Shown here: positions 1 through 10,134 of the stretch, piece after piece
Numbering within the stretch: the stretch's first letter is position 1
How the letters are laid out: the number at the start of each line of letters is the position of its first letter
From: Zygaena filipendulae
Taxonomy: Eukaryota > Arthropoda > Insecta > Lepidoptera > Zygaenidae
NCBI GenBank assembly: GCA_907165275.2
Contig: OU015677.1
Span: forward strand, 310,001-374,000
Direction of reading: 5' to 3'
DNA: 64,000 nt
Made by a program: the position numbers and the translations under genes
The notes under the pieces: model-generated
The model's database searches: none
Told to the model about the DNA's origin: nothing
The model's input: the letters and a program-made list of their open reading frames with translations, nothing else

Positions 1-347
1 ACACATGTAACGTCTGCGGAAAAAAATGCAGATCCAAAGTGCTATTGAACCAGCACTCACGGCAACACACCGGTGTCAAACCGTACTCCTGCACCGTGTG
101 CCTTAGGGAATTCACCAATTGGGCCAACTGCAATAAGCACACGAAGAGGTTGCATGGCATGGACCTAGCTAAGAAAAAACGCACAGAACACGGAGTGTTC
201 CCCATCGATCCATCTACTGGTGAGATTGTTAGATATCCGGATGTGAAAAATCTGGAGGAGTGGAAGGTACAAGTGTTTGCAAGAAAGAAGGCGCCTGGCC
301 GGCCGAAGACTATCAACAAAATAGATCACAGTTTAAAAATTTCTTGA
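1..347 (+). CDS. C2H2 zinc-finger protein, 3' end only (ZAD-type paralogue 1)
   Basis: The reading frame is open from position 3 and runs off the left edge, so only the last 115 or so codons are present. Two C2H2 fingers are visible: CNVC...HSRQH at 6-68 and YSCTVC...HTKRLH at about 84-155. A basic tail follows with the motif GVFPIDPSTGEIV, then EEWK and a GRPK AT-hook-like end. The same tail closes the paralogues at 2181 and 15583, and it is closest to the latter. By analogy with them the missing N-terminus should carry a zinc-binding ZAD dimerisation domain, and the protein is probably a nuclear DNA-binding factor. The stop is TGA at 345-347. It is convergent with the next gene. Confidence 0.85.
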   Translation, partial: TCNVCGKKCRSKVLLNQHSRQHTGVKPYSCTVCLREFTNWANCNKHTKRLHGMDLAKKKRTEHGVFPIDPSTGEIVRYPDVKNLEEWKVQVFARKKAPGRPKTINKIDHSLKIS

Positions 348-1494
348 AGGAAAAAATGGATTTTGAATGATGGTTTTCCCATCACAGGCCATGAAATAAT
401 ATATGCCAAACTCTGCTTTGATTGAACGAAATTGAAAGGAGAAGGAGATTCAAAGCCAAGTTACGGATCATATTAAGCTGTTATATTTATGTAGAGGCCC
501 AAAGGTAATACTTGGGGCCCTTCTCCCTTTAGGCAGTACTTAGTAGGTCTCTAGGAAGGTAGTTTTATTTATAAACATACAAGAATTTTGTTGTAATATC
601 TCAGCACTTATAAACGATTTCATTAACTATAACCGAACTTATTATAACAATAATAAATAAGGAGTTCCCACAGGGACTATGTGAAATCCTTTCTTAGCTG
701 TTGTCTTCTACCCAACTTCAACATTTGAATACTTTCGATGGCAAAAGCGGAAATAAATGTAATAATAGAACCAATTGTAGATTAAACTACTTATTAAATT
801 TTCTTTATTAAATAAAAATAACTTATTACATTGATATTATATAAATATTTTATTTTATACAATTCTATTGCATTAACTATGTTTAGGGCGCTCACGTCAG
901 CACCCAAAATGGCGAAACTCGCCAACAACCAAGCATTTCTTCTAAGATATTTCAATTAAAATAATTGACTGTTAAATATTATGTGAAATGGGATTACCTA
1001 CTGTCTTTTAAAAATACTTTAGCAACATTCAAACTTTTATAAGAAATAGGCAAAAGAGGCCACTTTTAGCAGTTTTCAATTAAAATAATACAATGTTGCC
1101 AATTTGCAGGGCTCCAGAAATATTATCAAAAAATAGATCTATTTAAAATCCTATTTTAGAAATCCATCCACTGTTTTTTCATACACATTATATTGAAATA
1201 TAATGGAAGATATGATTTGTTTTTAGAGAGCCCCACCACTTCACCACTTTCGTTGTGCCTTATTATTATGCTTAAAATTATCTATTATGTACATACATAT
1301 ACAATAGAACAATAATACAATAATATTTACTTTAGTATATGATTATTGTACCACTCCTCTCTCATTTGTAGGAGCCAGGAGGCGACAGGCGAGTCGAGAA
1401 TAGAATAGAATAAAATTTATGAAGAGATTTTTTTAGAAATGAGCTAGGTGCTCATTGAAATAATATGAGGTGGTTAGACAATGGTTAGACTATT

Positions 1495-1650
1495 TCAACT
1501 TCGAGATGGAGTTATGAAAGCCAGCTGCGCCAGGTGTTGTGGATTCGATTCCCGGGTCAGGGTAAACATGGACTGTGATGAACATTAAAATTTGTGCTTA
1601 CTATGACCCTGAGTTTTTTATAGTTCATTATAATTACAAATAAATGTTAT
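1495..1650 (+). repeat. tRNA-derived SINE-like fragment
   Basis: A B-box-like stretch, GGATTCGATTCCCGGGTC (about 1540-1557), is followed by a GTGATGAACATT...CTTACTATGACCCTGAG body and an AT-rich tail. This arrangement is typical of insect tRNA-derived SINEs. No cloverleaf can be folded, so it is not a tRNA gene. Confidence 0.5.
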
Positions 1651-1889
1651 TTATATAATTATATTCAATGTACAGACTAACAGTTATTTACACAAATGTG
1701 TTCTGTATATATAATATTATGCATAGTATTTACCTATAATTAGTTAAAAATTATGTCCAATCTTACCCCAAATTCATAATAGGCATGTGCGTGGGGTACA
1801 AAAATCATAATTCTATTTAGCCATGGCTTAGATAATAAAAAAATTATCAACAATATATTGATTTTTCAAATTAATAAAATAATACTTCA

Positions 1890-2068
1890 GTAAAGTTAAT
1901 TGAAGTTTAGGAGTTACGTCATAACGTCGGATAAAATGGAACAAGACGTGACGTCACGCGATATTTCGACTCAACGTATCGCCGTTTTTTTTTGATTAGG
2001 TACTTAAAAAAAAGAAAAATATGCGTCCAATATTTTGTAGTAATCTATTTACATGACGGACTAAAAAC
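1890..2068 (+). repeat. GACGTCACG-type MITE, partial copy 1
   Basis: This is the right half of a MITE family seen seven times in the window. The shared landmarks are GTGACGTCACGCGA, then TCAACTCAATRTATCGCCG, ACGTAAAAAAAGAAAAA and the end GACGGACTAAAAA. The left half is missing. Confidence 0.7.
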
Positions 2069-2180
2069 TGAAATTCTTGTACACTAGCCTATTGAAAAGG
2101 TCAACCAGCTTGAGAATAAATAATCAATCTCAATTGAGGCTGCTACCAAGTAACCAAGTTTTACACCGTGCAGACATTTC

Positions 2181-4995
2181 CTAGCTCAAACTCTCCTGTT
2201 TGATAGCTTTTTTCTTCCCCCTCTTGCCTGGTATCATGATCTTGGTCTTCCACTCCTCGGTGCCCACAGGATCCACCACTTGAACTATCTGCCCCGTCTC
2301 CGGGTTGACCGGGAACACACCGTCTGGGGTGATTTTCTTCTTCGACGTATCAGTGCCGTGTCGTCTCTTCATGTGCTTATTGTAGTTGGACCAGTTGGTG
2401 AACTCCATGCCGCATTGCTGGCAAGCGTACGGCTTAGCACCGGTGTGCTGTCTCTCGTGATTCTTCAATATCTGCTTGAATCTGAAGGCTTTGTAGCAAT
2501 ACTGGCAGACGAAGGGCATGGCGTCTGTATGGACAATCTTGTGAGCGTTCAGCTGATATTGAAGTCTGAAGCAGCGACCGCACTGTTCACAGGAGAACGG
2601 CTTTATGTTCGAATGCATCAGCACGTGCCTCCTCAGCATGTTCGGGTAGAGGAACGAGCGGTCGCATATCCTGCATATGTGCGGGCGGACTTTGTCGTGG
2701 GACATTATATGTGACGTGAGCGTGCCCTTGTTGTAGAACGTCTTGCCGCACCGGTCGCATGTATAGTTCCGTTTGCGATCAGCTGTGTGCAGTTTTGCGT
2801 GGTCTCTGAGACTGTTCGGGTTCTTGTACACTTTATGGCACAGTTTGCACGTGAGGTCGTCTATGGTGATGGGAGTGCCGCGTTTCCTTCTGGGTTTCCG
2901 TTTTTGTTTCACGTTTTTGTACTCGCGCGCGTGCTTCTGCAGCGCCTCCTCGCTCTTGAGTATCTCCCCGCACGAGGGGCACGCGGTCTGCGCCCTCGGG
3001 AAGTGCAGCTTCAAGTGGCCCGCGATACCGTCTGTCTTGTCCAGTTTTGTGTCGCAGTAGTGACAACGGAGTCTGTAATTTATAAATTCAGTTTTAGAAT
3101 AGAAATGAAAGCAAACGAAACTGCCCAGCTGCCCCATATCAAAACGAAACCCGTTGTAAGTAAAAGTTATTTTTTTTTCGCGTGAACCCAGTGCCTAAGA
3201 GTACTGTGGCGACCCCTACGGCACAAGTCACGAACTACAACGAAGCGACGAGTACTGGCTGTATGGAAGCCCTGAACCGCGTTAACGAAGTTTTCACACT
3301 GCGCTGCATACATACGACCTCCGACGATGTACAGTCGGAGCCGCGGTTCCCCGGGCATACCACTTCGCCCGGCAAGAAGCTTCCCCTTGGTGGCGGTCGA
3401 GCCATATCATTCATCTATCTCCCGCTACATTGAAATAAATAAAGGTATTTTTATTATTTTATTTTATTTCCGTTTATTTAGGACAACAACAGCTAGTTGT
3501 ACCTACATAATATATTAATTTTAGGTTTCAAGATTACAGTATTTGCCAATAGGCATGATGACTAATTTTTATTTTTTAATCCGTCTTGTAGATTATTAAA
3601 AAATATTGGACACGCATTTTTTCTTTTTTTACATAATCAAAAAATAACGGCGATATATTGAGTTGAAATTTCGCGTGACGTCATTATCCTGACAGTTTGT
3701 ATGGCGGTTTTAGCGGTTAGTGACGTCACGACTTCCTCACCCTAAACTTTAATGCTCTTTAAATCTCTGTATATTTTAATTTATTTGAAAACGCAAAAAA
3801 TATGTGTCTATTGTTTTATATTTTCTGACGACTAATTAGAATTTTGATTTTCAAAAGTAGTCCACATCCCCATTATAGTTACCCTTAGGTACATAGAGTA
3901 GAGAATGTAGCAGTAAGTAAGTACACAAAATGATACAATTTTGATAATAATAATTCAAGTACCTACCTGAGTTTAAAAAAGTAAGGTTTTATGATCGGAA
4001 CTCGGAACGTTATTTTTTTAACGTATTAATTAAGTTTGTGTTCAATTTTGGTACCAAAAAAACCTCTATTCTATTCAACGTAAAAAATTATTTTTTACTT
4101 AGGTACCTACTGGGTTCACGCGAGAACTCTGTAGGGGGAGCACGAATTTTGTCGCTCTCGTCTAGTCGATATCGAGCATTTTTTTTGTATGGAAAATGAA
4201 CAGCGCCATCTATCCAGTGTCGTTCATTTTCCATACAAAAAAACGCTTTGACATTACGACGATATCGACTAGACGATATCGTGCGGCCGTTTGTCACCCG
4301 TAGGGGGAGCACGAATTTTTTCGCTCTCGTCTAGTCGATATCGTCGTAATGTCAAAGCGTTTTTTTGTATGTAAAATGAACAACACTGGATAGGTGGCGC
4401 TGTTTATTTTCCATACAAAAAAAATGCTCGATATCGACTAGACGAGAGCGAAAAAATTCGTGCTCCCCCTACCGTTTGTAAACCCCGCATAAGGGGGGCG
4501 GCTTCGCCCGACACCGAACTGTGTGGATGTTGCTCAACTGTGGATTGTGAAACTGTGACTGGTGGTTGCGGAACTCAATTTTGCGAAGTGTGGCCACTTT
4601 GACGGCGAAAAATATTTCATGACACAACTGTCGTGCTAAGCGCCCTACGAATTAGTGACACGTCTGGTGTGCCTCGAGCCATGTCACGTCAAACGCTTGA
4701 CTGATATCCGCAACGAATTGTTTAATTATTATTACTGTGTGGGTAGAAATAGAAATTATTATTATTATTATTTATTTATAGACTAGCAGCTATCGCTGAA
4801 GTGCCTATATCTACACTTGTGTTATTCAGTTCATTGCTTTCTGTTCTCTCGTTGATTAACTATTTTATGCTTTACTGTTCAAATGTCTGTCCAGTCTATT
4901 TTTGAATTGATTAACTTTCAAGGATTAATCTACAAAATGAAATCTAATATGTAAAGTTCATTGCGTGCGCCCACACACACACAGACACACACACA

Positions 4996-5034
<39 letters not shown>

Positions 5035-6402
5035 CAGAGACATTTAGAAAACAAAGGAACTTGTAAGCACATACATTTAGGAGACCTTTAATCCTTACAT
5101 ATTATAACAAAGTCCTTCACTGAGTGTGTCTGTCTGTCTGTCACTGTGAGTAAAGCAACACAGTGGAAGTCATGTTGTTAAAAGAAGAAGAAAGGGTCAC
5201 TTGTACCCAGTGGCATAGCGTGCCTTGGCGGGGTCCCGTATAAAAATTTGTTTGGGGGCCCTTAGGAAGGGTAAAGATTTCGCACAAAAGAAAGCTTTTT
5301 TGATTTTTGTCATTTATAAAAAAAAAAAAATTGGCAAGTTTATTTAATTAATTTTTGCTTACACACGTTGGGGGCCCCTGTGGCCTGGGGGGCCCGTGTA
5401 ATTGATATGGCAGATACGGCGGTAGCTACACCCCTGCTTGTACCACTATAGTTTTCAACCTATTATAGGACACTTCCAAGTGTAAATGTTTTTTTTTGTT
5501 TTTTTTTTTTTTTACTGGCTTAAGCATCGTGTTTAATCTTTAAGGTAAAGATCTCACCTTAAACTCTTCCTATGCTTTTTGACATGATCAATGAAGCGAT
5601 TGAACCCGTCTGTTTTGTCCTCGGACATTCCATCAAATTTCTTACAATCTACACAGACAAATGCTGTACACTTTCCATGCACAACCTTCGAGTGTGACCT
5701 TAAAGTTGTTATATCAAGGAACTCTATATTACAGAATCCGCACACCCAAGGATACTCTTTCCAAGTTTTAATAGTTTTCTTGCGTACATCAGACAGTTCT
5801 TTGGCGTATATTGTGACGTTGGATGTGTAAGGGTCGGTGTGCATCGCTGCTGAGAGTAAATCCTGCATGTCTATGTTAGAATCATAGTTGTCAGCATCAA
5901 CTCCAGTGTTCAAAGCCATGTCAAGCAATGCTGAGGTGTCTGTGACCTCCTCCTTCAATTCCTGTTTCACTTCCACAGTCACATTTATTTTGAATTGGTC
6001 ATCTAAGTGGTTTTTGGTATCAGCAGACTCCCGTTTCACCTCGGTGGCATTTTCTTCGGCCTCGTCCGACCCGAAGAAGTCGTCTAGGACAGACATTTGG
6101 TCCTCTGAAAGATCGTACTTATCGCATTTGTTTTTATCGAAAATCTTTATAAGGTAACCCTGGGCTTGCTTCATTTTGCAAAGAAAATCATAAGCTTGAT
6201 TCAAAGAGTTGTAACATTCATAACAAACTGTTTTGGGCAGCATATTCTGCTTGTTTGTAACATCTACATAAATTGCATTTAGAAATATCAATTTTGTTGT
6301 TATTTCTTCGATTTTTTTCTCATCTTCAGCCAAGTTTAAGAGTTTTTCTTCGTTTTTTATTTCCGCACAAAACCTGCAGTAGGCATTTTGATTTTTATCC
6401 AT
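2181..6402 (-). CDS. ZAD/C2H2 zinc-finger protein, two exons (paralogue 2)
   Basis: Exon 1 is 6402-5558 and exon 2 is 3072-2181. The donor is AAG|GTGAGA at 5558/5557 and the acceptor ATTACAG|ACTCC at 3073/3072. The phase-2 join gives a 578-residue protein. I start at the ATG at 6402; the frame extends upstream only through a GTG. The N-terminal ZAD is visible as CRFC (near residue 10) and CYEC (about 65). An acidic linker follows, then fingers PWVCGFC...H and FVCVDC...H, and after the junction about eight more fingers ending YACQQC...HMKRRH. The tail motif DGVFPVNPETGQIV...EEWK is shared with the paralogues at 1 and 15583. It is probably a nuclear DNA-binding factor of the insect ZAD family; its target is unknown. 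The intron (3073-5557) holds two MITE families, a hAT-like MITE and a CA microsatellite. Confidence 0.88.
3550..3872 (-). repeat. GACGTCACG-type MITE, full-length copy 2
   Basis: This is a complete copy in reverse orientation, from GGCATGATGACTA...AATCCGTC to GACTAATTAGAATTTTGATTTTC...CCACATCCCC. The two ends are imperfect inverted repeats (ATGTTGACTA...AGTCCGTC). It lies inside the intron of the zinc-finger gene. Confidence 0.75.
4131..4472. mobile_element. Inverted pair of a TIR MITE forming a ~340-bp foldback
   Basis: Unit B (4300-4472) starts GTAGGGGGAGCACGAATTTT and ends with its reverse complement; its TIRs match over about 44 bp. Unit A (4131-4299) is an almost exact reverse complement of unit B, with a divergent right end, so the pair can fold into one long hairpin. 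Each unit also contains an inner inverted repeat around GTATGGAAAATGAAC. No transposase is present. It lies in the intron of the minus-strand zinc-finger gene. Confidence 0.75.
4473..4971. other. Intronic sequence, no gene recognised
   Basis: Moderately GC-rich sequence (4490-4720) grades into AT-rich simple sequence around an ATT microsatellite at about 4755-4775. No ORF or familiar repeat is recognised. Confidence 0.4.
4972..5032. repeat. (CA)n microsatellite
   Basis: About 60 bp of CA dinucleotides, interrupted twice by CAGA, in the intron of the minus-strand zinc-finger gene. Confidence 0.95.
5208..5436. mobile_element. hAT-like MITE with 8-bp target duplication
   Basis: The 229-bp element begins CAGTGGCATAGCGTGCC and ends GGTAGCTACACCCCTG, an imperfect inverted repeat of the CAGNGGNRTAGC type. 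It is flanked on both sides by the exact 8-bp direct repeat CTTGTACC (5200-5207 and 5437-5444). An 8-bp duplication and CAG...CTG ends are hallmarks of the hAT superfamily. There is no coding capacity. Confidence 0.85.
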
Positions 6403-6863
6403 ATTTTTAATCACAGTTCACTTTTACGCGAAGAAATACAAAACCTACAAAACTGAAAACAGTGAACATTTGACATTGACAGCTCTTGTCAATAGGGTAC
6501 TTGAATGATTTTTTTTTTCAGTCTATTTTAAAGATATATTATGGCCTACTTAAACAAAGCAAGATAAATTCAATATCCAAAAGCGAAATTAAGGTTGAAC
6601 TGTGTCGAGTTACTTCCAAAAGTTCCAGTAAAGAATCGAAATGCATCTTACCGATGCATTTTAAAGTAAAAAACTTCAGAAAATAAAAAAAATGCGTTGA
6701 CTGTAGATTAGATTAGATTTATTTATTTCGCTTTAACATCATTAACAGTATATACATAATATACACAGTGTTATTCGTCAAAGGGATCGTCATTAAAATT
6801 GAATATAAATAGAAACAATAGGTATGTCAATTTAAATAATAGGTACATGTCAAGAATTTTACA

Positions 6864-7358
6864 TTTTTTTTTTTTTTTTTTTTTCCTTTATTTACCAAAA
6901 CAAAAAATTACATTAGAAAAGATAGCTAACATAGCACTTAAGAAACCACTAAGGTTTATGAGAAAGATGCTATTTTACCCAGTAGGTAGGTAGATACAAT
7001 TTTGATTTAATAACAGTTAATAATTCTTAAGTAAAATATAGTACATTCAATACAATACAGATTACTAGCTAATTTAGGACAAGTGCACCTCTAAGCTTTA
7101 TAATTATTGATATCTCTCCATATTATTTAAGAAGTAGAATTTTAGTTTATATTTAACATTTTTTTGGTTTATACTCTCGATCAACTCAGAGGGTAGTTCA
7201 TTAATTAGTCGGGGAACCAAGTAGCTAGCAGTTCTCTCGCCGTACACGTTGCGAGCGCGTTGGGTGCATAACCGGTTTTGAGCCATTGCACGTGTGTATA
7301 CAGGATGGTTAATTTCTTTCTTGAGTGAACTATTAAAAAAGTGTTCCTTCAGTAACAT
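6864..7358 (-). mobile_element. LINE 3' remnant with poly(A) tail
   Basis: On the minus strand, an 84-codon ORF (7358-7104) has the pattern RARNVYGERTASYLVPRLIN followed by ELPSEL. This resembles the extreme C-terminus of Jockey/CR1-group reverse-transcriptase proteins. A short 3' UTR follows and ends in A21 on the minus strand (T21 at 6864-6884). It is 5'-truncated, as is usual for LINE insertions, and lacks the RT core. Confidence 0.65.
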
Positions 7359-7441
7359 ATACTTAAATTGGATATGTACGGGTAGAATTTTGCACGGGTA
7401 CGGGTAGATAAAAACAATAGATAAAAGTGTACACAGTGTAA

Positions 7442-8632
7442 TTAAGCAAACTTCATTTTTAGAAAATCGTCAACAGAGTATAGTACGTTATCCAACAAGA
7501 GGTTTTTCAGTCGGCGACTAAATGTTTCGTCATTTTTTTCATCACGGATGTCCGCAGGGAGGTGTTCGTAATACGTGGGACCGATAACGCGAGGGTTTTT
7601 TGTAGCAAGTTTGGTGTGACGCGGCACTACCATAAGTCGCCCTTCGTTACGTAACTTATGTGCTCCACCTTGCCTGCGTTGAAAACATTGGAGATTTTGT
7701 CTTACGTACATAATAATTTGAAACAAGTACAACGAATATAATGTCATTATGTTATGCTGTTTGAAGAGGGTTTTACACGAATGTCCAGGTTTCACAGAGG
7801 AGAGTATTCTTATTGCTCGCTTTTGTAACACGAACACACGATCTGAATCCGTTGAGTTACCCCAAAGGATTGTGCCGTACGACAGCAGTGAATGGAAATG
7901 TGCGAAATATGTCTGTTTTAGCACACTGTCCGAGATAAGGGGCCTAAGTTTTCGCATTGCATAGGCTGCACTACTTAGTCTGTCACATAAGGTCTGAGTG
8001 TGTAGTTTCCAATTTAAGTTGTTGTCCAGCGTAAATCCAAGAAATTTACAATTGTTTGATAACGGAATGGAGCTATTTATGCAAATAGGGCGTGGTACTG
8101 ATCTCCCAGAAAAAAGTATTACGTTTGATTTTGTTAAATTTAATATAAGGCCATTACATGAGAACCACTGCTGCAATTGCAAGCGCAACTTTTCAATTTT
8201 GTCGTTGAGTAGCTCATACGTAGGGGCGCATACAACGACAGTCGTGTCGTCGGCGAACAGGACTATCAGGCCATCGGTGATGAAGGACGGTAGGTCGTTG
8301 ACAAATACTAAAAACATGGTGTTTCCGAGGGCAGATCCTTGCGGTATGCCCACCGTTACTTCACCCACCGTAGACCTGACCCTCCTTCGTCCACCGTCAC
8401 ATATGATCTCAACGGTTTGTTTTCTGTTTTTAAGAAACGACTTTAAGAGATTTAGATTGTTATTTTTTATTCCGTAATGATGCAATTTTTCCAATAACAG
8501 GTCATTTTCTATGACATCGAATGCTTTCGAGAGGTCACAGAAAATTCCGGCCGTTTTATATTTATCGTCTATTCCGGTTATTATCGAATCTACAATGTAT
8601 GTACTCGGTTTCTTTTGCCTTCTCTGAAACAG
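7442..8632 (-). pseudogene. 5'-truncated non-LTR retrotransposon reverse transcriptase
   Basis: The open frame covers the RT palm and thumb of a Jockey/CR1-type LINE. The motifs in order are GIFCDLSKAFD (motif A, with its Asp), GIPQGSALG (motif B) and LFADDTTVV (motif C), then a C-terminal region ending LPADIRDEKNDETFSRRLKN. The family-like sequence starts near 8632 at FQRRQKKPSTYIVD. The upstream codons to 8716 look like unrelated flank, and both the endonuclease and the first ORF are missing. The frame is intact to the stop at 7442, so the insertion may be fairly young, but it is dead on arrival through 5' truncation. Confidence 0.85.
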
Positions 8633-8716
8633 GTAAATGTTTCCTAAAAAAATAAAAGTGACGTCATGTGTTAAGCTTGGCTGTGATTGGTGTTTCGTTG
8701 CAACGTTCCGTTTCAC

Positions 8717-9379
8717 AAAATTAAAAGTTGAATATTTTGGAAACTATTGAAATAGTAAATCTTTCACGATAACGCTTTTCTAAGGCTCTATTTTTGAAAT
8801 ATTGACACAATTTCTTGTAATAAATTTCATGCAAGTACCCTATTGATTATAAGAGCCGAATTGTTTCTTTGGGTGATGAATTCTTCTGAGGTGATGAAGA
8901 AATTTTTATTACGAAACGTTGTCATTGGCAAATTATAATTATAGACGCAATTATTAGGGATGTAGTGTATGTGAGAAACAGATAAGCATGCACTTGTCGT
9001 CTCCTTCGCACGGGTTCAAATGTAGATGTGTGGTGTGTGACGCACAGAGTTAGTACGTTACGATATTATTGGTATTTAAGATTAGTCTAAAGATGTCTCA
9101 AGTAAGTAGTATAGTACAACGTTTATCTACTACATTTTGGCAGAAGAAGAAGAAGGGTAGCACACAAGAGCACTGTATATTCAGAAGAAGAAAATAAACA
9201 TCTGAATTGGCTGTATGAACTAAGTTTTCTTTGCTTTCCCCGAGTGGTAAACATTTACAAAAAAAAAACGTGAACCCTGTCCCTCAGCCCTGTCCCAAGT
9301 CACAGATACTATCCCAAGACGATCCCAAGCGTAGATCCCAAGCGAAGTAATTAATAAGTAGGTACTAGCATAATGTTCC
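8717..9379. other. Gap between LINE fragment and DIRS element
   Basis: AT-rich sequence without an ORF or recognised repeat. A short run of CCCAAG-containing repeats lies at 9290-9345. It is the likely 5' flank of the two divergent zinc-finger genes before the DIRS insertion. Confidence 0.4.
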
Positions 9380-9398
9380 ATTTAGGTGTCCGAGCTAC

Positions 9399-9557
9399 GC
9401 TTGACCCACTTATGAGATAACACCTTGGATTTTTGCGTGTGACAACACTGTTTCCCACCTATGGCAACCCATCATCTCCCCCGCGCGCGCGCCTTGCCCC
9501 GCCCCACCGCGCGCGCCCCGCCATGCAGCGACGGGCGCTTGCTTCGCTCCTCAGTAC
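9399..9557 (+). repeat. DIRS left inverted terminal repeat
   Basis: The sequence from GCTTGACCCACTTATGAG to CTCCTCAGTAC is the reverse complement of 15037-15195 over 159 bp with no mismatch that I can find. Its middle is a CpG-rich block (CCCCCGCGCGCGCGCC) unlike the AT-rich surroundings. Outside it, 9380-9398 is unique to the left end and recurs, inverted, in the ICR. Confidence 0.92.
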
Positions 9558-9858
9558 GTTTTGGATTTTTGAAGTGTACACATAGAATAAAAAATTTATG
9601 ACAACAATTATTATTGTTGTACCTCAAGGTAAGCAACAGGTAGCAGGTAAAGCCTGCATAATAGTCTTAATAGTGAATTCTCGCTCTCAGGACGGAAAAC
9701 TCACTTTAACATACATAGGAAAGCCCTGTGTCAATTTAGTACATCATTCGATTAATTGCTCGTTCGCAAGACGACAATTCAATCATAATTCCTCAGTCTT
9801 CGTATATGATAGATCATATACAAAGCTTTGAGTGAATAGTCGGCTGTAGGCTGCGCGC

Positions 9859-10049
9859 ACAGCCGACGTCGGCTGCAGCCAGCCGACGTCGGCTGCCGCG
9901 GGCTGACATTAGCCGGCCGACGCCGGCTGCGGGCCGGCCGACGTCGGCTGCTGGCCGGCCGACGTCGGCTGCGGGTCGGCCGACGTCGGCTGCGGGCCAG
10001 CCGACGTCGGCTGCGGTGGGCCGACGTCGGCTACGGCATGCCGACGTGT
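9859..10049. repeat. 21-bp GC-rich tandem repeat with GACGTC palindrome in DIRS leader
   Basis: About eight units of a 21-bp repeat, CCGGCCGACGTCGGCTGCGGG with small variants, lie between the left ITR and gag. Each unit is built on the palindrome GCCGACGTCGGC. It produces a spurious minus-strand ORF of PQPTSAG repeats because 21 is a multiple of three. It could act as a promoter/enhancer or structured leader; this is inference. Confidence 0.85.
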
Positions 10050-10134
10050 TTCTTGACCATTAGCATAGCAATAAACCTGCGTACTCATTACCAGAAGTTT
10101 ATACATATTCACTCAATCAAACTAATATTTGCAG

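Larger units (their letters stand above)
348..2180. other. Convergent intergenic region with a SINE-like copy and a MITE fragment
   Basis: No coding sequence is supported. AATAAA-type signals near 650-660 could end the transcript of the upstream zinc-finger gene. The stretch at about 661-720 resembles a repeat seen again at 49050-49100. The rest is AT-rich, with the SINE-like and MITE pieces listed separately. Confidence 0.6.

Noticed and set aside
2280..3185. Three plus-strand ORFs of 95-144 codons
   Set aside because: They are antisense shadows of the zinc-finger exon 2181-3072.
8633..8716. N-terminal extension MKRNVATKHQSQ of the LINE RT ORF
   Set aside because: It shows no LINE-like sequence and is probably flanking DNA read through at the 5' truncation point.
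9909..10112. Minus-strand ORF of PQPTSAG repeats
   Set aside because: It is the antisense reading of the 21-bp GACGTC array in the DIRS leader.
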